Part shown: in pieces, positions 27,224-36,529 of the stretch
How positions within the stretch are numbered: the first letter of the stretch is position 1
How the letters are laid out: every line of letters starts with the position of its first letter
Assembly: GCA_009379955.1 (NCBI GenBank)
Contig: WHST01000027.1
Coordinates: 1 to 58,451 of the forward strand
Length of the DNA stretch: 58,451 nucleotides
DNA from: Streptosporangiales bacterium
Lineage (GTDB): Bacteria > Actinomycetota > Actinomycetes > Streptosporangiales > WHST01
Direction of reading: 5' to 3'
Notes under the pieces: generated by a model
Seen by the model: the letters and a program-made list of their open reading frames with translations, nothing else
Told to the model about the DNA's origin: nothing
Databases searched by the model: none
Translations under genes and position numbers: made by a program

Positions 27224-28582
27224 GTGGACAGGCGAATCTTCGGTCTCGAGAACGAGTACGGCGTCACGTGCACGTTCCGCGGGCAGCGACGCCTGTCGCC
27301 GGACGAGGTGGCGCGCTACCTGTTCCGTCGCGTGGTGTCCTGGGGGCGCAGCAGCAACGTCTTCCTCCGCAACGGCGCGCGGCTCTACCTCGACGTCGGC
27401 AGTCACCCCGAGTACGCGACGCCGGAGTGTGACGACGTCACCCAGCTCGTCGTCCACGACAAGGCCGGCGAGCGGGTGCTCGAGGGCCTGCTCGTCGACG
27501 CCGAGCGGCGGCTGCGCGAGGAGGGCATCGCCGGCGACATCTACCTGTTCAAGAACAACACCGACTCGGCCGGCAACTCCTACGGCTGCCACGAGAACTA
27601 CCTGGTGGGCAGGCACGGCGAGTTCGGCCGGCTGGCCGACGTCCTGATCCCGTTCCTCGTCACGCGCCAGATCATCTGCGGTGCGGGCAAGGTGCTGATG
27701 ACCTCGCGCGGCGCGCTGTACTGCGTCAGCCAGCGCGCCGAGCACATCTGGGAGGGCGTGTCGTCGGCGACCACGAGGTCGCGTCCGATCATCAACACCC
27801 GCGACGAACCGCACGCCGACGCGGAACGGTTCCGCCGGCTCCACGTGATCGTCGGCGACTCCAACATGAGCGAGACGACTGCGCTGCTGAAGGTCGGCGC
27901 CACCGACCTCGTGCTGCGCATGGTCGAGTCCGGGGTGTCGATCCGCGACCTCGGCCTGGAAAACCCGATCAGGGCGATCCGCGAGGTCAGCCACGACATC
28001 ACCGGCCGGCGGCTGATCCGGCTGGCGAACGGCCGCGAGGCGAGCGCGCTCGACATCCAGGGCGAGTACTACGAGCGCGCGATGGACTTCGTCGACCGGT
28101 ACGGCGCGTCCGAGACCGACGAGCGGGTGCTCGACCTGTGGGGCCGCACGCTGAAGGCGGTGTCGGGTGGCGACCTCGACCTCGTCGAGCGCGAGATCGA
28201 CTGGGTCACCAAGTACCGGCTGATCGAGCGCTACCGGGCGAAGCACGGCCTCGCCCTGATGTCGCCGCGCGTCGCCCAGCTCGACCTCGCGTACCACGAC
28301 GTCAACCGCAACCGCGGCCTGTACTACATGCTGCAGCGCAGGGGAGCGGTCGCACGGGTGTGCCGCGACATCGACGTCTTCGAGGCCAAGTCGGTCCCGC
28401 CGCAGACTACCCGCGCGCGCCTGCGCGGCGAGTTCATCCGCAGGGCGCAGGAGCGGCGCAGGGACTTCACGGTCGACTGGGTCCACCTGAAGCTCAACGA
28501 CCAGGCACAGCGCACCGTCCTGTGCAAGGACCCCTTCCGCGCCGTCGACGAGCGGGTCGAGAAGCTCATCGCCGGCATGTGA
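27224..28582 (+). CDS. pafA: Pup ligase PafA
   Basis: ATP-dependent ligase that phosphorylates the C-terminal Glu of Pup and joins it to a substrate lysine. The 452-residue protein opens with [16 protein letters not shown] and [17 protein letters not shown]. The catalytic Asp57 is in [35 protein letters not shown] and [20 protein letters not shown] are shared with Dop. The conserved C-terminus runs [20 protein letters not shown] and onward. The absence of the Dop loop and the overall match to mycobacterial PafA distinguish it from Dop. The start GTG 27224 is placed at the expected N-terminus and behind a leaderless-type -10. In many relatives pafB follows closely; here five accessory genes intervene. 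Confidence 0.97.
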   Translation: MDRRIFGLENEYGVTCTFRGQRRLSPDEVARYLFRRVVSWGRSSNVFLRNGARLYLDVGSHPEYATPECDDVTQLVVHDKAGERVLEGLLVDAERRLREEGIAGDIYLFKNNTDSAGNSYGCHENYLVGRHGEFGRLADVLIPFLVTRQIICGAGKVLMTSRGALYCVSQRAEHIWEGVSSATTRSRPIINTRDEPHADAERFRRLHVIVGDSNMSETTALLKVGATDLVLRMVESGVSIRDLGLENPIRAIREVSHDITGRRLIRLANGREASALDIQGEYYERAMDFVDRYGASETDERVLDLWGRTLKAVSGGDLDLVEREIDWVTKYRLIERYRAKHGLALMSPRVAQLDLAYHDVNRNRGLYYMLQRRGAVARVCRDIDVFEAKSVPPQTTRARLRGEFIRRAQERRRDFTVDWVHLKLNDQAQRTVLCKDPFRAVDERVEKLIAGM

Positions 28583-28604
28583 CGGCGCCGCCGCCACGCC
28601 GTCC

Positions 28605-29363
28605 TCACCAGGGCACCGGTCCGTCGTCGTCGAAGAACCCGCCTGTCGTGCCGTCGGCGCCGAGCGTCGCGAGCCGGACCGCGATGGCCGCACCGTCGGC
28701 GGCGGTCCTGGTGAGCGGCAGGCCGAGATGCCGGGTGAAGTCGGTGAGGCACGCGCCGGGCGCCGCGGCGTTGACCAGGATCCCCTCCGCCCGCAGGTCC
28801 TTGGCGTACTGGACGGTGAGCGCGTTGAGCGCCGTCTTGGACACGGCGTAGCCCGCGGAGGCCGGCATGCGTGACAGGTAGTGGTCCGGGTCGGTCATCT
28901 GGCCGATCGAGCCGACGTCGCTCGAGACGTTGACGATCCGCGCCGCGGCCGACCTGCGCAGCAGGGGGAGCATGGCGTTCGTGACCGCCAGGACACCGAA
29001 CACGTTGGTCGCGAAGACGTCGACGACCTCGTCCGGTACGGCGGTGCTCGGCGCGAGGGCACCGCTGCCACCGGCGACCCCGGCGTTGTTGACGAGCACG
29101 TCGAGGCGGTCGACGGTGCCGGCGAGGTGTGCGGCGGCCGCGTCGACTATCGCACGGTCGGTGACGTCCAGCGTCACCGGGCGCACGTCGTGCCCGGCCG
29201 CGCGCAGCGCCGCAGCCGCCTCGGCACCGCGGACCGGGTCCCTGGAGCCGAGGAAGACGGTCATGCCGAGGGTGGCGAGCCGACGGGCGATCTCGTGTCC
29301 GATGCCCTTGTTCGCGCCGGTGACCAGGGCGGTCCGCGGGGCGGAGATGTCGATGTCGTCCAT
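28605..29363 (-). CDS. Short-chain dehydrogenase/reductase
   Basis: A 252-residue SDR. It has the cofactor motif TGANKGIG, NNAG in the fourth strand, the catalytic Ser in VNVSSDVGS, and YAVSKTALN with Tyr and Lys. The C-terminal half keeps the SDR pattern VNAAAPGACLTDFT. The segment FLGSRDPVRG after the second strand suggests NADPH binding, and the GANKGIGHEIARRLA start resembles carbonyl-reductase-like SDRs. ATG 29363 is preferred over GTG 29387, as it begins near the usual N-terminus and GGAG occurs upstream. It is divergent from the LysR gene, the standard layout of a LysR-regulated target. Substrate unknown. Confidence 0.9.
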   Translation of the reverse strand: MDDIDISAPRTALVTGANKGIGHEIARRLATLGMTVFLGSRDPVRGAEAAAALRAAGHDVRPVTLDVTDRAIVDAAAAHLAGTVDRLDVLVNNAGVAGGSGALAPSTAVPDEVVDVFATNVFGVLAVTNAMLPLLRRSAAARIVNVSSDVGSIGQMTDPDHYLSRMPASAGYAVSKTALNALTVQYAKDLRAEGILVNAAAPGACLTDFTRHLGLPLTRTAADGAAIAVRLATLGADGTTGGFFDDDGPVPW

Positions 29364-29421
29364 GCTCTCGACTCCATCACCGAGCACGGGCGAGAAGCCA
29401 GGACCGATCTGGTCAGGACCG

Positions 29422-29436
29422 ATACCCTGGGGGTAT
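29422..29436 (+). promoter_or_regulatory. Leaderless promoter and inverted repeat at LysR start
   Basis: TACCCT (29423-29428) plus six bases precedes ATG 29435. ATACCC (29422-29427) and GGGTAT (29431-29436) form a short inverted repeat that covers both the -10 and the start codon. Two copies of AGGACCGAT lie just upstream (about 29399-29422). These are good candidates for autoregulatory LysR contacts. Confidence 0.5.
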
Positions 29437-30298
29437 GGACGACCTCGAGACGCGCGAGCTCAGGTACTTCATTGCCGTCGCGGAGGAGCTGCACTTCGGC
29501 CGTGCCGCGGAGCGTCTCGGCATCGCGCAGCCGCCCCTGTCGCGGGCGATCCAGCGTCTCGAGCGGCGCCTCGGCGTCCCGCTGGTGGACAGGAGCGGCC
29601 GCCGGATCTCACTCACCGACGCCGGCGAGGTCCTCCTCACGGACGGTCGCAGGGCGTTGGCCGCCGTGGCCGCCGCCGCTCGGCGCACGCAGCGCGCGGG
29701 CCGCGTCGCCCGCCGGCTCGTGCTGGTGATGAAGCCCAGCGGTGACGCGGGCCTGCTGCCGGACATCCTCGCGGAGTACGAACGGGAACCGGACGCGCAC
29801 CCGGTCGACGTCGTCTGCCGCTTCGACGAACGCGAGGCTCTCCTGCGCGATGGCACGGCCGATCTCGCATTGCTGCACCGGCCGCGCAACGACCTGCAGG
29901 GCTTCGACACCGAAGAACTCGTGGACGAAGGCCAGGTGCTGGTCGTCTCGCGCGACCACCGGCTCGCGGGCTGGGCGAGCGTGAGCCTGGCCGACCTGGA
30001 CGACGAGCCGCTGCCGGTCTGGCCGGGGCGAGGGCCATCCGACGGCCCGCCCGTCCACGACGGCGGCCACCTCGCCCAGCTCGTCGCGCTCGGCCGCATG
30101 GTCGCCGTGGTGCCCGAGTCGGCCGCCGACCAGCTGCGCCGCGACGTCGTCTGCGTGCCGGTGCGCGACGCTCCCACGACGACCCTGGTGCTGGCCTGGC
30201 CGGAGGGCACCACGTCGCTCGCGGTCGCCGCCTTCGCCCGGGCCGCGTCCCGCGTCGCGGCCCGCCGCTCGCTCTCGGCGGATTCGCGGTCGGCGTGA
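29435..30298 (+). CDS. LysR-family transcriptional regulator
   Basis: A 287-residue LysR-type regulator. The winged helix-turn-helix covers about residues 6-65 (LRYFIAVAEELHFGRAAERL, QPPLSRAIQRLERRLG, SGRRISLTDAGE), followed by a linker helix and the two-lobed effector domain. It most resembles the branch with RELRYFIAVAEELHFGRAAERLG that often controls divergently encoded dehydrogenases. The effector is unknown. It reads away from the SDR gene at 29363 with 71 bp between starts, so that gene is the likely target. Confidence 0.92.
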   Translation: MDDLETRELRYFIAVAEELHFGRAAERLGIAQPPLSRAIQRLERRLGVPLVDRSGRRISLTDAGEVLLTDGRRALAAVAAAARRTQRAGRVARRLVLVMKPSGDAGLLPDILAEYEREPDAHPVDVVCRFDEREALLRDGTADLALLHRPRNDLQGFDTEELVDEGQVLVVSRDHRLAGWASVSLADLDDEPLPVWPGRGPSDGPPVHDGGHLAQLVALGRMVAVVPESAADQLRRDVVCVPVRDAPTTTLVLAWPEGTTSLAVAAFARAASRVAARRSLSADSRSA

Positions 30299-30392
30299 GA
30301 CCGCGGCACCGCCGGCGTGCGGGGCTACCGGGCTGACCGTGCGTCGGCGTGGGTCGCCGGGCGATGGCGTGCCGGTCTGACACAGTGACCCC

Positions 30393-31477
30393 ATGGCCGG
30401 CGCGACCCGTTCACCGCTGTCGTGGTGGACCGTCGTCGCCCCGCTGCTCGCGCTCGTCGTCCTCGTCCTGTGCTGGGGCAGGGACCTCGCGCCCGTCGTG
30501 GTGGGACTGGTCGCCGTGGTCCTCGCCGGGGGCGTGCTCGCGGCGGTGCACCACGCCGAGGTCGTCGCCCTGCGGGTAGGCGAGCCGTTCGGGTCGCTGG
30601 TGCTCGCCGTCGCCGTCACGGTGATCGAGGTCGCCCTGATCGTCACGCTCATGGTCTCGGCGGATCGGGGACGGAGTCGCTGGCACGCGACACCGTGTTC
30701 GCGGCGGTGATGATCACGTGCAACGGCATCATCGGGCTCTCGCTGCTCGTCGGCGCCATGCGCCACGGCACCACCCTGTTCAACGCCGAGGGCACCGGCG
30801 CCGCGCTCGCGACCGTCACCACGCTGGCCGTGCTGAGCCTCGTGCTGCCGACGTTCACCTCGCGCCCGGGGCCGGAGTTCTCGCCCGCCCAGCTCACGTT
30901 CGCCGCGTTCGCGTCGCTGGCGCTGTACGGCATGTTCGTGATCACCCAGACGGTTCAGCATCGCGACTTCTTCCTGCCCGTCGGCACCGGCGGGGCGGGG
31001 GAGCACGCGGCGCCACCGACCGGACGCGCGACGCTGGCGAGCCTCGGCCTGCTGCTCGCGGCGCTCGTCGCCGTCGTCGGCCTGGCAAAGGTCGAGTCGC
31101 CGGCGATCGAGGCCGGCGTCGGAGCCGCGGGGTTCCCGCATTCCTTCGTCGGCGTCGTGATCGCCCTGCTCGTGCTGCTCCCTGAGACCCTCGCCGCCGT
31201 CCGCGCGGGCCACCGGCAGCGGGTGCAGATCAGCCTCAACCTCGCGTACGGGTCGGCGATGGCGAGCATCGGGCTCACCATCCCCGCGATCGCGCTGGCG
31301 TCGATCTGGCTCGACGGACCGTTGTTGCTCGGGCTCGGCGCCACGCAGCTGGTGCTGCTCGCGCTGACCGTCGTGGTGAGCGTCCTCACCGTGGTGCCGG
31401 GCCGCGCCACCCGACTCCAGGGCGGCGTCCACCTCGTCCTGCTCGCGGCGTTCCTGTTCCTCGCCGTCAACCCCTGA
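30393..31477 (+). pseudogene. ChaA-type calcium/proton antiporter, interrupted by a frameshift
   Basis: The combined frames encode a cation antiporter of the CaCA superfamily with about 11 membrane spans. The first frame (from ATG 30393) carries the N-terminal helices up to VTVIEVALIVTLMVS. The second frame, to the stop at 31477, continues with GTESLARDTVFAAVMITCNGI, the second repeat motif LLVLLPETLAAVRAG and LNLAYGSAMASIGLTIP. Both inverted-repeat signatures, with their conserved Glu, are present. The break lies at about 30657-30664. TCGGCGGATCGGGG would need one extra base, probably a G, to restore the family sequence S-G-G-S-G-T. It is a real inactivation, a recent mutation or a sequencing error. 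Codon use on both sides is normal, so decay would be very recent. Confidence 0.88.
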
Positions 31478-31549
31478 CCTCGCTGGGGACCCCGGCGAGG
31501 GCAGAGCGGGGCGACAACCATTTCGGGGTGGCGGGACGTTCTAGTGGGC

Positions 31550-32020
31550 ATGAGTGCACATCGCGTACTTCTGCCGTTCGGCGTCGCGGTCGCGGCGTCG
31601 GCCGTCCTCCTCGCCGGGTGCGGCGGGACGGACGGGGCAGGCGGATCGGCCGACGGTGCCTCGTCGTCCGCCTCGACGTCCGTGCCGGCGACATCGGCCA
31701 CCGAACCGTCGACCGGGCCGTCCGGCTCGTCGAGCGGCCCCGAGCCCAGCGAGCCGTCGCACACCAAGCCGACGGTCACCGGCAAGACCGTGACGATCAC
31801 CGGCACCGCGGTCCGTGGTGTCGAGCCCGGCTGCGTGGGCCTGCGGGCGAAGGGCAAGACCTACGAGCTCGCCGGCGACGAGGCGAAGGCCCTCGCCAAG
31901 GGCGGCTCGAGCGAGAACCTCGGCAAGGTCCGCGTCACCGGCCGCCACGCGCCCAAGGGCATGGTGAGCCACTGCATGATGGGTGAGGTCTTCGTCGTCA
32001 CGAAGCTGACGAAGCTCTGA
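31550..32020 (+). CDS. Secreted lipoprotein of unknown function
   Basis: A 156-residue predicted lipoprotein. A signal with hydrophobic core (LLPFGVAVAASAVLLAGC) ends in a lipobox Cys. A Ser/Thr/Pro/Gly-rich linker to about residue 70 follows. The rest is a compact domain (KTVTITGTAVRGVEPGCVGL, KTYELAGDEAKALAKG, KVRVTGRHAP, HCMMGEVFVVTKL) with two cysteines that may pair. The beta-rich pattern with VTGxA and YELxGD resembles small OB-fold-like extracellular domains, but I cannot assign a family. ATG 31550 or GTG 31544 may be used; neither has a good ribosome-binding site. The 3' end overlaps the convergent DUF3866 gene by 23 bp. Confidence 0.8.
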   Translation: MSAHRVLLPFGVAVAASAVLLAGCGGTDGAGGSADGASSSASTSVPATSATEPSTGPSGSSSGPEPSEPSHTKPTVTGKTVTITGTAVRGVEPGCVGLRAKGKTYELAGDEAKALAKGGSSENLGKVRVTGRHAPKGMVSHCMMGEVFVVTKLTKL

Positions 32021-33089
32021 CGAGCGACGCCGCGTGCCGGCCGCCGGCCGCCGCGGCGAGGAAGTAGGCGCGGTCCTCGTCGAGGCCGCGTCCCATCGAC
32101 GAGAGGCGCACGGGCGTCGCGCGTAGCGCCTGGTCGAGCCCGTCGACGTCGACGTCCACGATCCGGTGCCGCACGCCGAGCGTCGCCGCCTGCTCGCGTA
32201 CCCGGGTGGCGAACTCGCCGGTGGGCAGCCGGGGGACCGGGATGTCGGCCGCGGCGAGCGCCACGCGTCCGTACGCGGTGAGGCTGTGGTGCGACACGCC
32301 CCGGTGCCGTTCGCGGGGGTCGGCGGCGGAGACGCGCAGCGTGCCGACAGGGCGCCCGGAGAGCGTCGCGGTGGCGTTGACCGCCTCGCCGCTGGCCACC
32401 CCGGAGAATCCCCAGCGCGTGCCCGTGCCGAGGTTGCCGGGCCCCTGGGTGACGATCGCAACGTCGACGCCGAGCACGAGGCGCGCGGCGAGCAGCCCGG
32501 TGTGCACCGTCACGGCCTCGAGGTCGCCGCCGTACGCCTGTCCGACCGTGACCGTGCCGGCCAGCCAGCCCGCGTCGCGCAGGGCCGCGACGGTGCGGGA
32601 GAACGCCAGCGGCAGGGCGCCGCCGTCGGTCATGACGTAGGCGGCCCTGAGGTCCGGGCGGTCGAGGCGGAGCGCCGCGAGGATCGCGGGCAGGGCGGAG
32701 TGGAGGTCGGCGACCACGACCGGCATCCCGCCGAGGTCGTCGGCGTCCCGCAGCACCTCGTGGTGCGCGGAGTCCTGCTCGTCGACCCCGAGGACGATCT
32801 GCTGTGACGGTGTGTAGCGGGCCTTGACCAGGTGGCCGGGCCGCGGCGGCTCGTCTGCCGGCAACCGGTCCGGCGCGGCGACCACGAGCGCGTACCCGCC
32901 CGTACCGAGGCCGAGGGCGAGGGCGCCGGTGTTGAGCACGACAGTGTCGCCGGGTCGCGGACGTCCGACGACGTCGGTGTACGCGAGCGCGCGTAGGCTG
33001 CCCTCGCCGCGGACGTCGACCTCGAGCTCCAGCGCACCCGTCCACTCGCGACGTTGCGCGACGACGAGACCGCTTCTCCACCGCACCAC
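31998..33089 (-). CDS. DUF3866 family protein
   Basis: A 363-residue protein of the DUF3866 family. Recognisable parts are the N-terminal VRWRSGLVVAQRREWTGALEL, GDTVVLNTGALALGLGTGGYALV, the central LHSALPAILAALRLDRPDLR, YVMTDGGALPLAFSRTVAALRDAGWL and IVTQGPGNLGTGTRWGFSG. The Gly-rich VMTDGGALP and TQGPGNLGTG loops look like nucleotide or metabolite binding sites, but no activity is known. GTG 33089 is chosen because TACCCT and six bases precede it on this strand. The gene is a common actinobacterial neighbour of pafBC, divergent to pafB with 70 bp between the starts. Confidence 0.88.
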   Translation of the reverse strand: MVRWRSGLVVAQRREWTGALELEVDVRGEGSLRALAYTDVVGRPRPGDTVVLNTGALALGLGTGGYALVVAAPDRLPADEPPRPGHLVKARYTPSQQIVLGVDEQDSAHHEVLRDADDLGGMPVVVADLHSALPAILAALRLDRPDLRAAYVMTDGGALPLAFSRTVAALRDAGWLAGTVTVGQAYGGDLEAVTVHTGLLAARLVLGVDVAIVTQGPGNLGTGTRWGFSGVASGEAVNATATLSGRPVGTLRVSAADPRERHRGVSHHSLTAYGRVALAAADIPVPRLPTGEFATRVREQAATLGVRHRIVDVDVDGLDQALRATPVRLSSMGRGLDEDRAYFLAAAAGGRHAASLVRASSAS

Positions 33090-33095
33090 GCCGGA

Positions 33096-33101
33096 AGGGT
33101 A
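33096..33101 (-). promoter_or_regulatory. Leaderless -10 box of DUF3866 gene
   Basis: On the minus strand TACCCT plus six bases precedes GTG 33089; no Shine-Dalgarno sequence is present. This sets the start one codon before the alternative GTG at 33086. Confidence 0.5.
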
Positions 33102-33159
33102 CCGGCGTCTCGCCGCGAGCTTTGTTAGCGTCACAGTCTGCGCCGGTGGAGGGAGGGTG

Positions 33160-34116
33160 ATGGTCGCGTCGCGGAAGAAGACCGAGCGGCTGTTCAACCT
33201 CGTCCTGTGCCTGCTCGCGACCCGGCAGCCGATCAGTGCGGAGCACATCAGGGAGTCGGTGCAGGGATACGCCGACAGCGGGCTCGACGCGTTCAAGCGG
33301 ATGTTCGAGCGCGACAAGGACGAGCTCCGCGAGCTGGGCATCCCGCTGGAGACGGTGGAGGACTGGGAGGGCAACCCCGGCTACCGGATCAGGCGCGACG
33401 TCTACGAGCTGCCGGAACTGACGTTCGCTCCCGACGAGGCCGCGGTCCTCGGGCTCGCGGCCCGTACCTGGCAGCACGCCACGCTCGCGCAGGCCGCGTC
33501 GAGCGCGATGCTCAAGCTGCGGGCCGCCGGCATCGACGTCGACTCCTCGATGCCCGGCATCGAGCCCAGGGTGGGGGCACGCGAGCCGGCGTTCCTCCCG
33601 TTCTGGCAGGCCGTGCTCAACCGCTACCCGGTGCGGTTCGGGTACCAGCGGCCGTCTGCCGAGCAGCCCGCCACCCGCACGATCGAGCCGTGGGGCGTCG
33701 TGTCACGACGCGGCCGGTGGTACGTCGCGGGCTACGACCGCGACCGCGCGGCGGAGCGCGTGTTCCGTCTCGACCGCGTCGTCGGCGAGGTCACGCGCGC
33801 CGGTCAGCCGGGCACGGTCACCGTGCCGGAGGGCGCCGACGTCCGGCGGGTCGTGAGCCACTACGCCGAGCGGGCGGCGTGGCGCACCGCGACCCTGCGG
33901 GTCCGCGCCGGCGCCGGCTTCGCGCTGCGCCGGCAGTCCGCCCGGCTCGTCGAGGGTGACGGTTGGGACGAGGTCGACGTCGAGTTCACCGGCACCGACT
34001 GGTTCGGTGACATGGTCGCCGCACACGGTGCCGACGTCGTCGTGCTGGAGCCCGACGACCTGCGCAAGGCCGTGCTGGAGCGGCTCGAGGCCGTGGCGTA
34101 CGGGGAGGCGCGGTGA
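33160..34116 (+). CDS. pafB: WYL-domain transcriptional activator PafB
   Basis: A 318-residue regulator with N-terminal winged helix (KTERLFNLVLCLLATRQPISAEHIRESV), WYL domain near 165-215 (PWGVVSRRGRWYVAGYDRDR) and C-terminal extension. With PafC it forms the heterodimer that activates LexA-independent DNA-damage genes in mycobacteria after sensing single-stranded DNA. It starts with ATG 33160 behind GGAGGGAGGG. The stop overlaps the pafC start (GTGA), so the pair is coupled. Here it is separated from pafA by several accessory genes but remains upstream of tatA. Confidence 0.94.
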   Translation: MVASRKKTERLFNLVLCLLATRQPISAEHIRESVQGYADSGLDAFKRMFERDKDELRELGIPLETVEDWEGNPGYRIRRDVYELPELTFAPDEAAVLGLAARTWQHATLAQAASSAMLKLRAAGIDVDSSMPGIEPRVGAREPAFLPFWQAVLNRYPVRFGYQRPSAEQPATRTIEPWGVVSRRGRWYVAGYDRDRAAERVFRLDRVVGEVTRAGQPGTVTVPEGADVRRVVSHYAERAAWRTATLRVRAGAGFALRRQSARLVEGDGWDEVDVEFTGTDWFGDMVAAHGADVVVLEPDDLRKAVLERLEAVAYGEAR

Positions 34117-35090
34117 CGTCCGACACCAGCAGCCGGCGGCTCGCGCGGCTGCTCGCGCTCGTGCCTTACCTCCAGCAGCACCAGGGCGTGGCCCTGGCCG
34201 ACGCGGCACGCACCTTCGGCGTGTCGGAGGAGCAGCTGATCGACGACCTCGACCTGGTGTTCGTGTCCGGGCTGCCCGGATACACCCCGGCCGACCTCAT
34301 CGAGGTCGACTACGAGGGCGGCGCGATCACGATCAGCAACGCTGACACGATCGCCAGGCCGTTGCGTCTCGATCTCGGCGAGGCGGCGGCCCTCCTGGTC
34401 GCGCTGCGCACGCTGGCCGAGATCTCCGGCCTCGCCGATCGCGACGCGCTCGACCGCACCGTCGCCAAGCTCGAGCGCGCCGCCACCGACGCCGTGGGCG
34501 AGACCGGCCAGGTCGCCGTCGAGGTCGAGAGCGAGGATCGCGTCGTCCCGGTCGTCCGGCGCGCCCTGGAGGGGCAGCGGCGGCTGCACCTGTCGTACTA
34601 CGTGCCGGGCCGCGACGAGGTCACCGAGCGTGACGTCGACCCGATCCGACTGCTCGTCGCCGACGGCAGGTCGTACCTCGAGGGCTGGTGCCGCAGGGTC
34701 GACGACGTCCGCCTGTTCCGGCTCGACCGGGTGGTCGAGATCGCCGAGACGGGCGATCCCGCGGAGATCCCCCCGACCGCGCAGCCGCGGGAGATCGACG
34801 AAGGGCTGTTCCGCCCGTCCATGCAGGACACGCTCGTCACGTTCGAGCTCGGCCGCGCGGCGCGGTGGGTGGCCGACTACTACCCCTGCGAGTCCGTGAC
34901 GGAGAGTGAGGACGGAGGACTGCAGGTCGCACTCCGCACGCCCGACACGCGATGGGTGCGGCGGTTGGCCCTGCGGTTGGGCAGCACGGGCCGGGTGGTC
35001 GACCCGCCGGACCTCGTCGCGCAGGTCCGAGATGACGCGCGCGCCGCGCTTGCCGCGTATGAGGCACGAGACGGCCGTACCGTCAGGTAG
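34113..35090 (+). CDS. pafC: WYL-domain transcriptional activator PafC
   Basis: Partner of PafB, 325 residues. The winged-helix N-terminus ([41 protein letters not shown]) resembles a sigma-like DNA-reading domain in known structures. The WYL domain ([26 protein letters not shown]) has Ser-Tyr-Leu at the motif position rather than Trp-Tyr-Leu. GTG 34113 lies in the four-base overlap with pafB. In mycobacteria PafBC drives the main DNA-damage response; the same is inferred here from conserved order only. Confidence 0.94.
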   Translation: MTSDTSSRRLARLLALVPYLQQHQGVALADAARTFGVSEEQLIDDLDLVFVSGLPGYTPADLIEVDYEGGAITISNADTIARPLRLDLGEAAALLVALRTLAEISGLADRDALDRTVAKLERAATDAVGETGQVAVEVESEDRVVPVVRRALEGQRRLHLSYYVPGRDEVTERDVDPIRLLVADGRSYLEGWCRRVDDVRLFRLDRVVEIAETGDPAEIPPTAQPREIDEGLFRPSMQDTLVTFELGRAARWVADYYPCESVTESEDGGLQVALRTPDTRWVRRLALRLGSTGRVVDPPDLVAQVRDDARAALAAYEARDGRTVR

Positions 35091-35212
35091 ACGCGGATCG
35101 AACGTTCGCCCTGCGTGCTGTCACTCGGCGAGGTGGGTGGGTATCGTCGGGGCGGAGTAGCATGAAGATCCGGCAATCGTGCGACCTGCGGGCCGCGAAC
35201 CTGGAGGACCAG

Positions 35213-35500
35213 ATGCCGAACATTGGGGCCCCGGAGCTCATCATCATCGCCGTTGCACTCGTCGTGCTCTTCGGCGCGACGAAGCTCCCGACCTTCGCGC
35301 GGTCGGTGGGGCGGTCGATGCGCATCTTCAAGTCCGAGGTCAAGGGCATGCAGGACGACGACGCGACCGAGGAGAAGGACAAGGACGCCAAGCCCGCCGA
35401 GTCGCCGCAGCAGCTGTCGGAGACCAAGCCCGGGGACGAGTGGCGTCCGGGGCAGTCGTCGGAGTCGGGTCAGACGCAGCGCGCCGCCGAGCAGCGTTAG
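35213..35500 (+). CDS. tatA: Twin-arginine translocase subunit TatA
   Basis: A 95-residue pore-forming subunit of the Tat export system. One N-terminal membrane helix ([21 protein letters not shown]) is followed by the amphipathic helix with the conserved Phe-Ala-Arg ([20 protein letters not shown]) and an acidic, disordered tail from about residue 50. ATG 35213 is chosen by GGAGG six bases upstream and the canonical N-terminus [10 protein letters not shown]. The tatC gene begins 16 bases after its stop. The promoter probably lies in the 122 bp after pafC; TATCGT near 35142 is a possible -10. Confidence 0.95.
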   Translation: MPNIGAPELIIIAVALVVLFGATKLPTFARSVGRSMRIFKSEVKGMQDDDATEEKDKDAKPAESPQQLSETKPGDEWRPGQSSESGQTQRAAEQR

Positions 35501-35516
35501 GTAGGCGGCGGACCCG

Positions 35517-36425
35517 GTGGCCTCTCCACTCGTCCGCCTGCTCGGGGTGTTCCGCTCGCCGCGTTCGGGCGATCCCGAGGGGCGCATGACGCTCGGCGAG
35601 CATCTGCGTGAGCTGCGCAACCGGCTTGCGATCGCGCTGCTTGCGATCCTCGTGCTGACGATCGTGGCGTGGTTCCTCTACAAGCCGATCTTCGGGTTCC
35701 TGACCGGGCCGTTCTGTGAGATGTCCGGGGACGCTCAGGTGCAGCCGCCGCCGGCGGGGGCGATCGAGGACGTGGGTGGCACTCCCGGCTGTCCGCTGTA
35801 CTTCACGAGCATCTTCCAGCCGTTCCTGATCCGGTTGAAGGTGTCGGCGCTGGTGGCCGTGGTCGTGTCGTCGCCGGTGTGGTTCTACCAGATCTGGGGC
35901 TTCGTGACCCCGGGGCTGCGGCGCAACGAGCGGAAGTGGTCGCTGGCGTTCGTGCTGACCGCGGTGCCGTTGTTCCTCCTCGGTGCGGTGCTCGCCTACC
36001 TGGTGATGTCGAAGGGCCTCGCCCTTCTCCTCTCCTTCGTACCGGACGAGTACGGCACGCTGATCGGCATCGATCAGTACATGACCTACACCGCCGCCAT
36101 GATCGCGATCTTCGGCGTGGCGTTCGAGCTGCCGCTGCTGATCCTGCTGCTCAACCTCGCCGGCGTGCTGACGTTCGCCAGGCTCAAGCAGTGGCAGCGC
36201 CGCGCCATCCTGCTGATCTTCGTGTTCGCCGCGGTCGCCACGCCCAGCCAGGACCCGTTCAGCATGCTCGCCCTGGGCCTGTCGATGACGGTCCTGTTCG
36301 AGGCGTCGGTGCTGCTCGCGTACCTCAACGACCGGCGTCGCGGCGTCGGCAGCGTCGAGGCTGCCTACGACGAGCTCGACGACGACCAGGCCTCCCCCCT
36401 GGAGATGAACCGCACGGACGCCTGA
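35517..36425 (+). CDS. tatC: Twin-arginine translocase subunit TatC
   Basis: Receptor subunit of the Tat translocase that binds the twin-arginine signal peptide; 302 residues with six membrane helices. Typical motifs are MTLGEHLRELRNRL at the cytoplasmic N-terminus (with the signal-binding Glu), the long first external loop to about residue 95, FQPFLIRLKVSALVAVVVSSPVWFYQIW, and FGVAFELPLLILLLNLAGV. It has an extra N-terminal segment of about 20 residues (ASPLVRLLGVFRSPRSG) and an acidic tail (YDELDDDQASPLEMN). The start is GTG 35517. Downstream order tatC-lipid kinase-helY is common in actinobacteria. Confidence 0.96.
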   Translation: MASPLVRLLGVFRSPRSGDPEGRMTLGEHLRELRNRLAIALLAILVLTIVAWFLYKPIFGFLTGPFCEMSGDAQVQPPPAGAIEDVGGTPGCPLYFTSIFQPFLIRLKVSALVAVVVSSPVWFYQIWGFVTPGLRRNERKWSLAFVLTAVPLFLLGAVLAYLVMSKGLALLLSFVPDEYGTLIGIDQYMTYTAAMIAIFGVAFELPLLILLLNLAGVLTFARLKQWQRRAILLIFVFAAVATPSQDPFSMLALGLSMTVLFEASVLLAYLNDRRRGVGSVEAAYDELDDDQASPLEMNRTDA

Positions 36426-36517
36426 CCCGCGCTCGTGGTGAACCGGCCGCCGAACGCGACCTGAGCGCACTGGAGAAAGAGGACTGGTCACGGGCTGTCT
36501 CCCCACCGACGGGCGGA

Positions 36518-36523
36518 TAGAGT
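36518..36523 (+). promoter_or_regulatory. Leaderless -10 box of lipid-kinase gene
   Basis: TAGAGT plus six bases precedes ATG 36530, which has no ribosome-binding site. Confidence 0.6.
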
Positions 36524-36529
36524 CCGGCC

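Noticed and set aside
35099-35108. CGAACGTTCG as a LexA/SOS box before tatA
   Set aside because: The actinobacterial SOS box needs GAAC-N4-GTTC. Here the arms touch without the four-base spacer, and tatA is not a known SOS gene.
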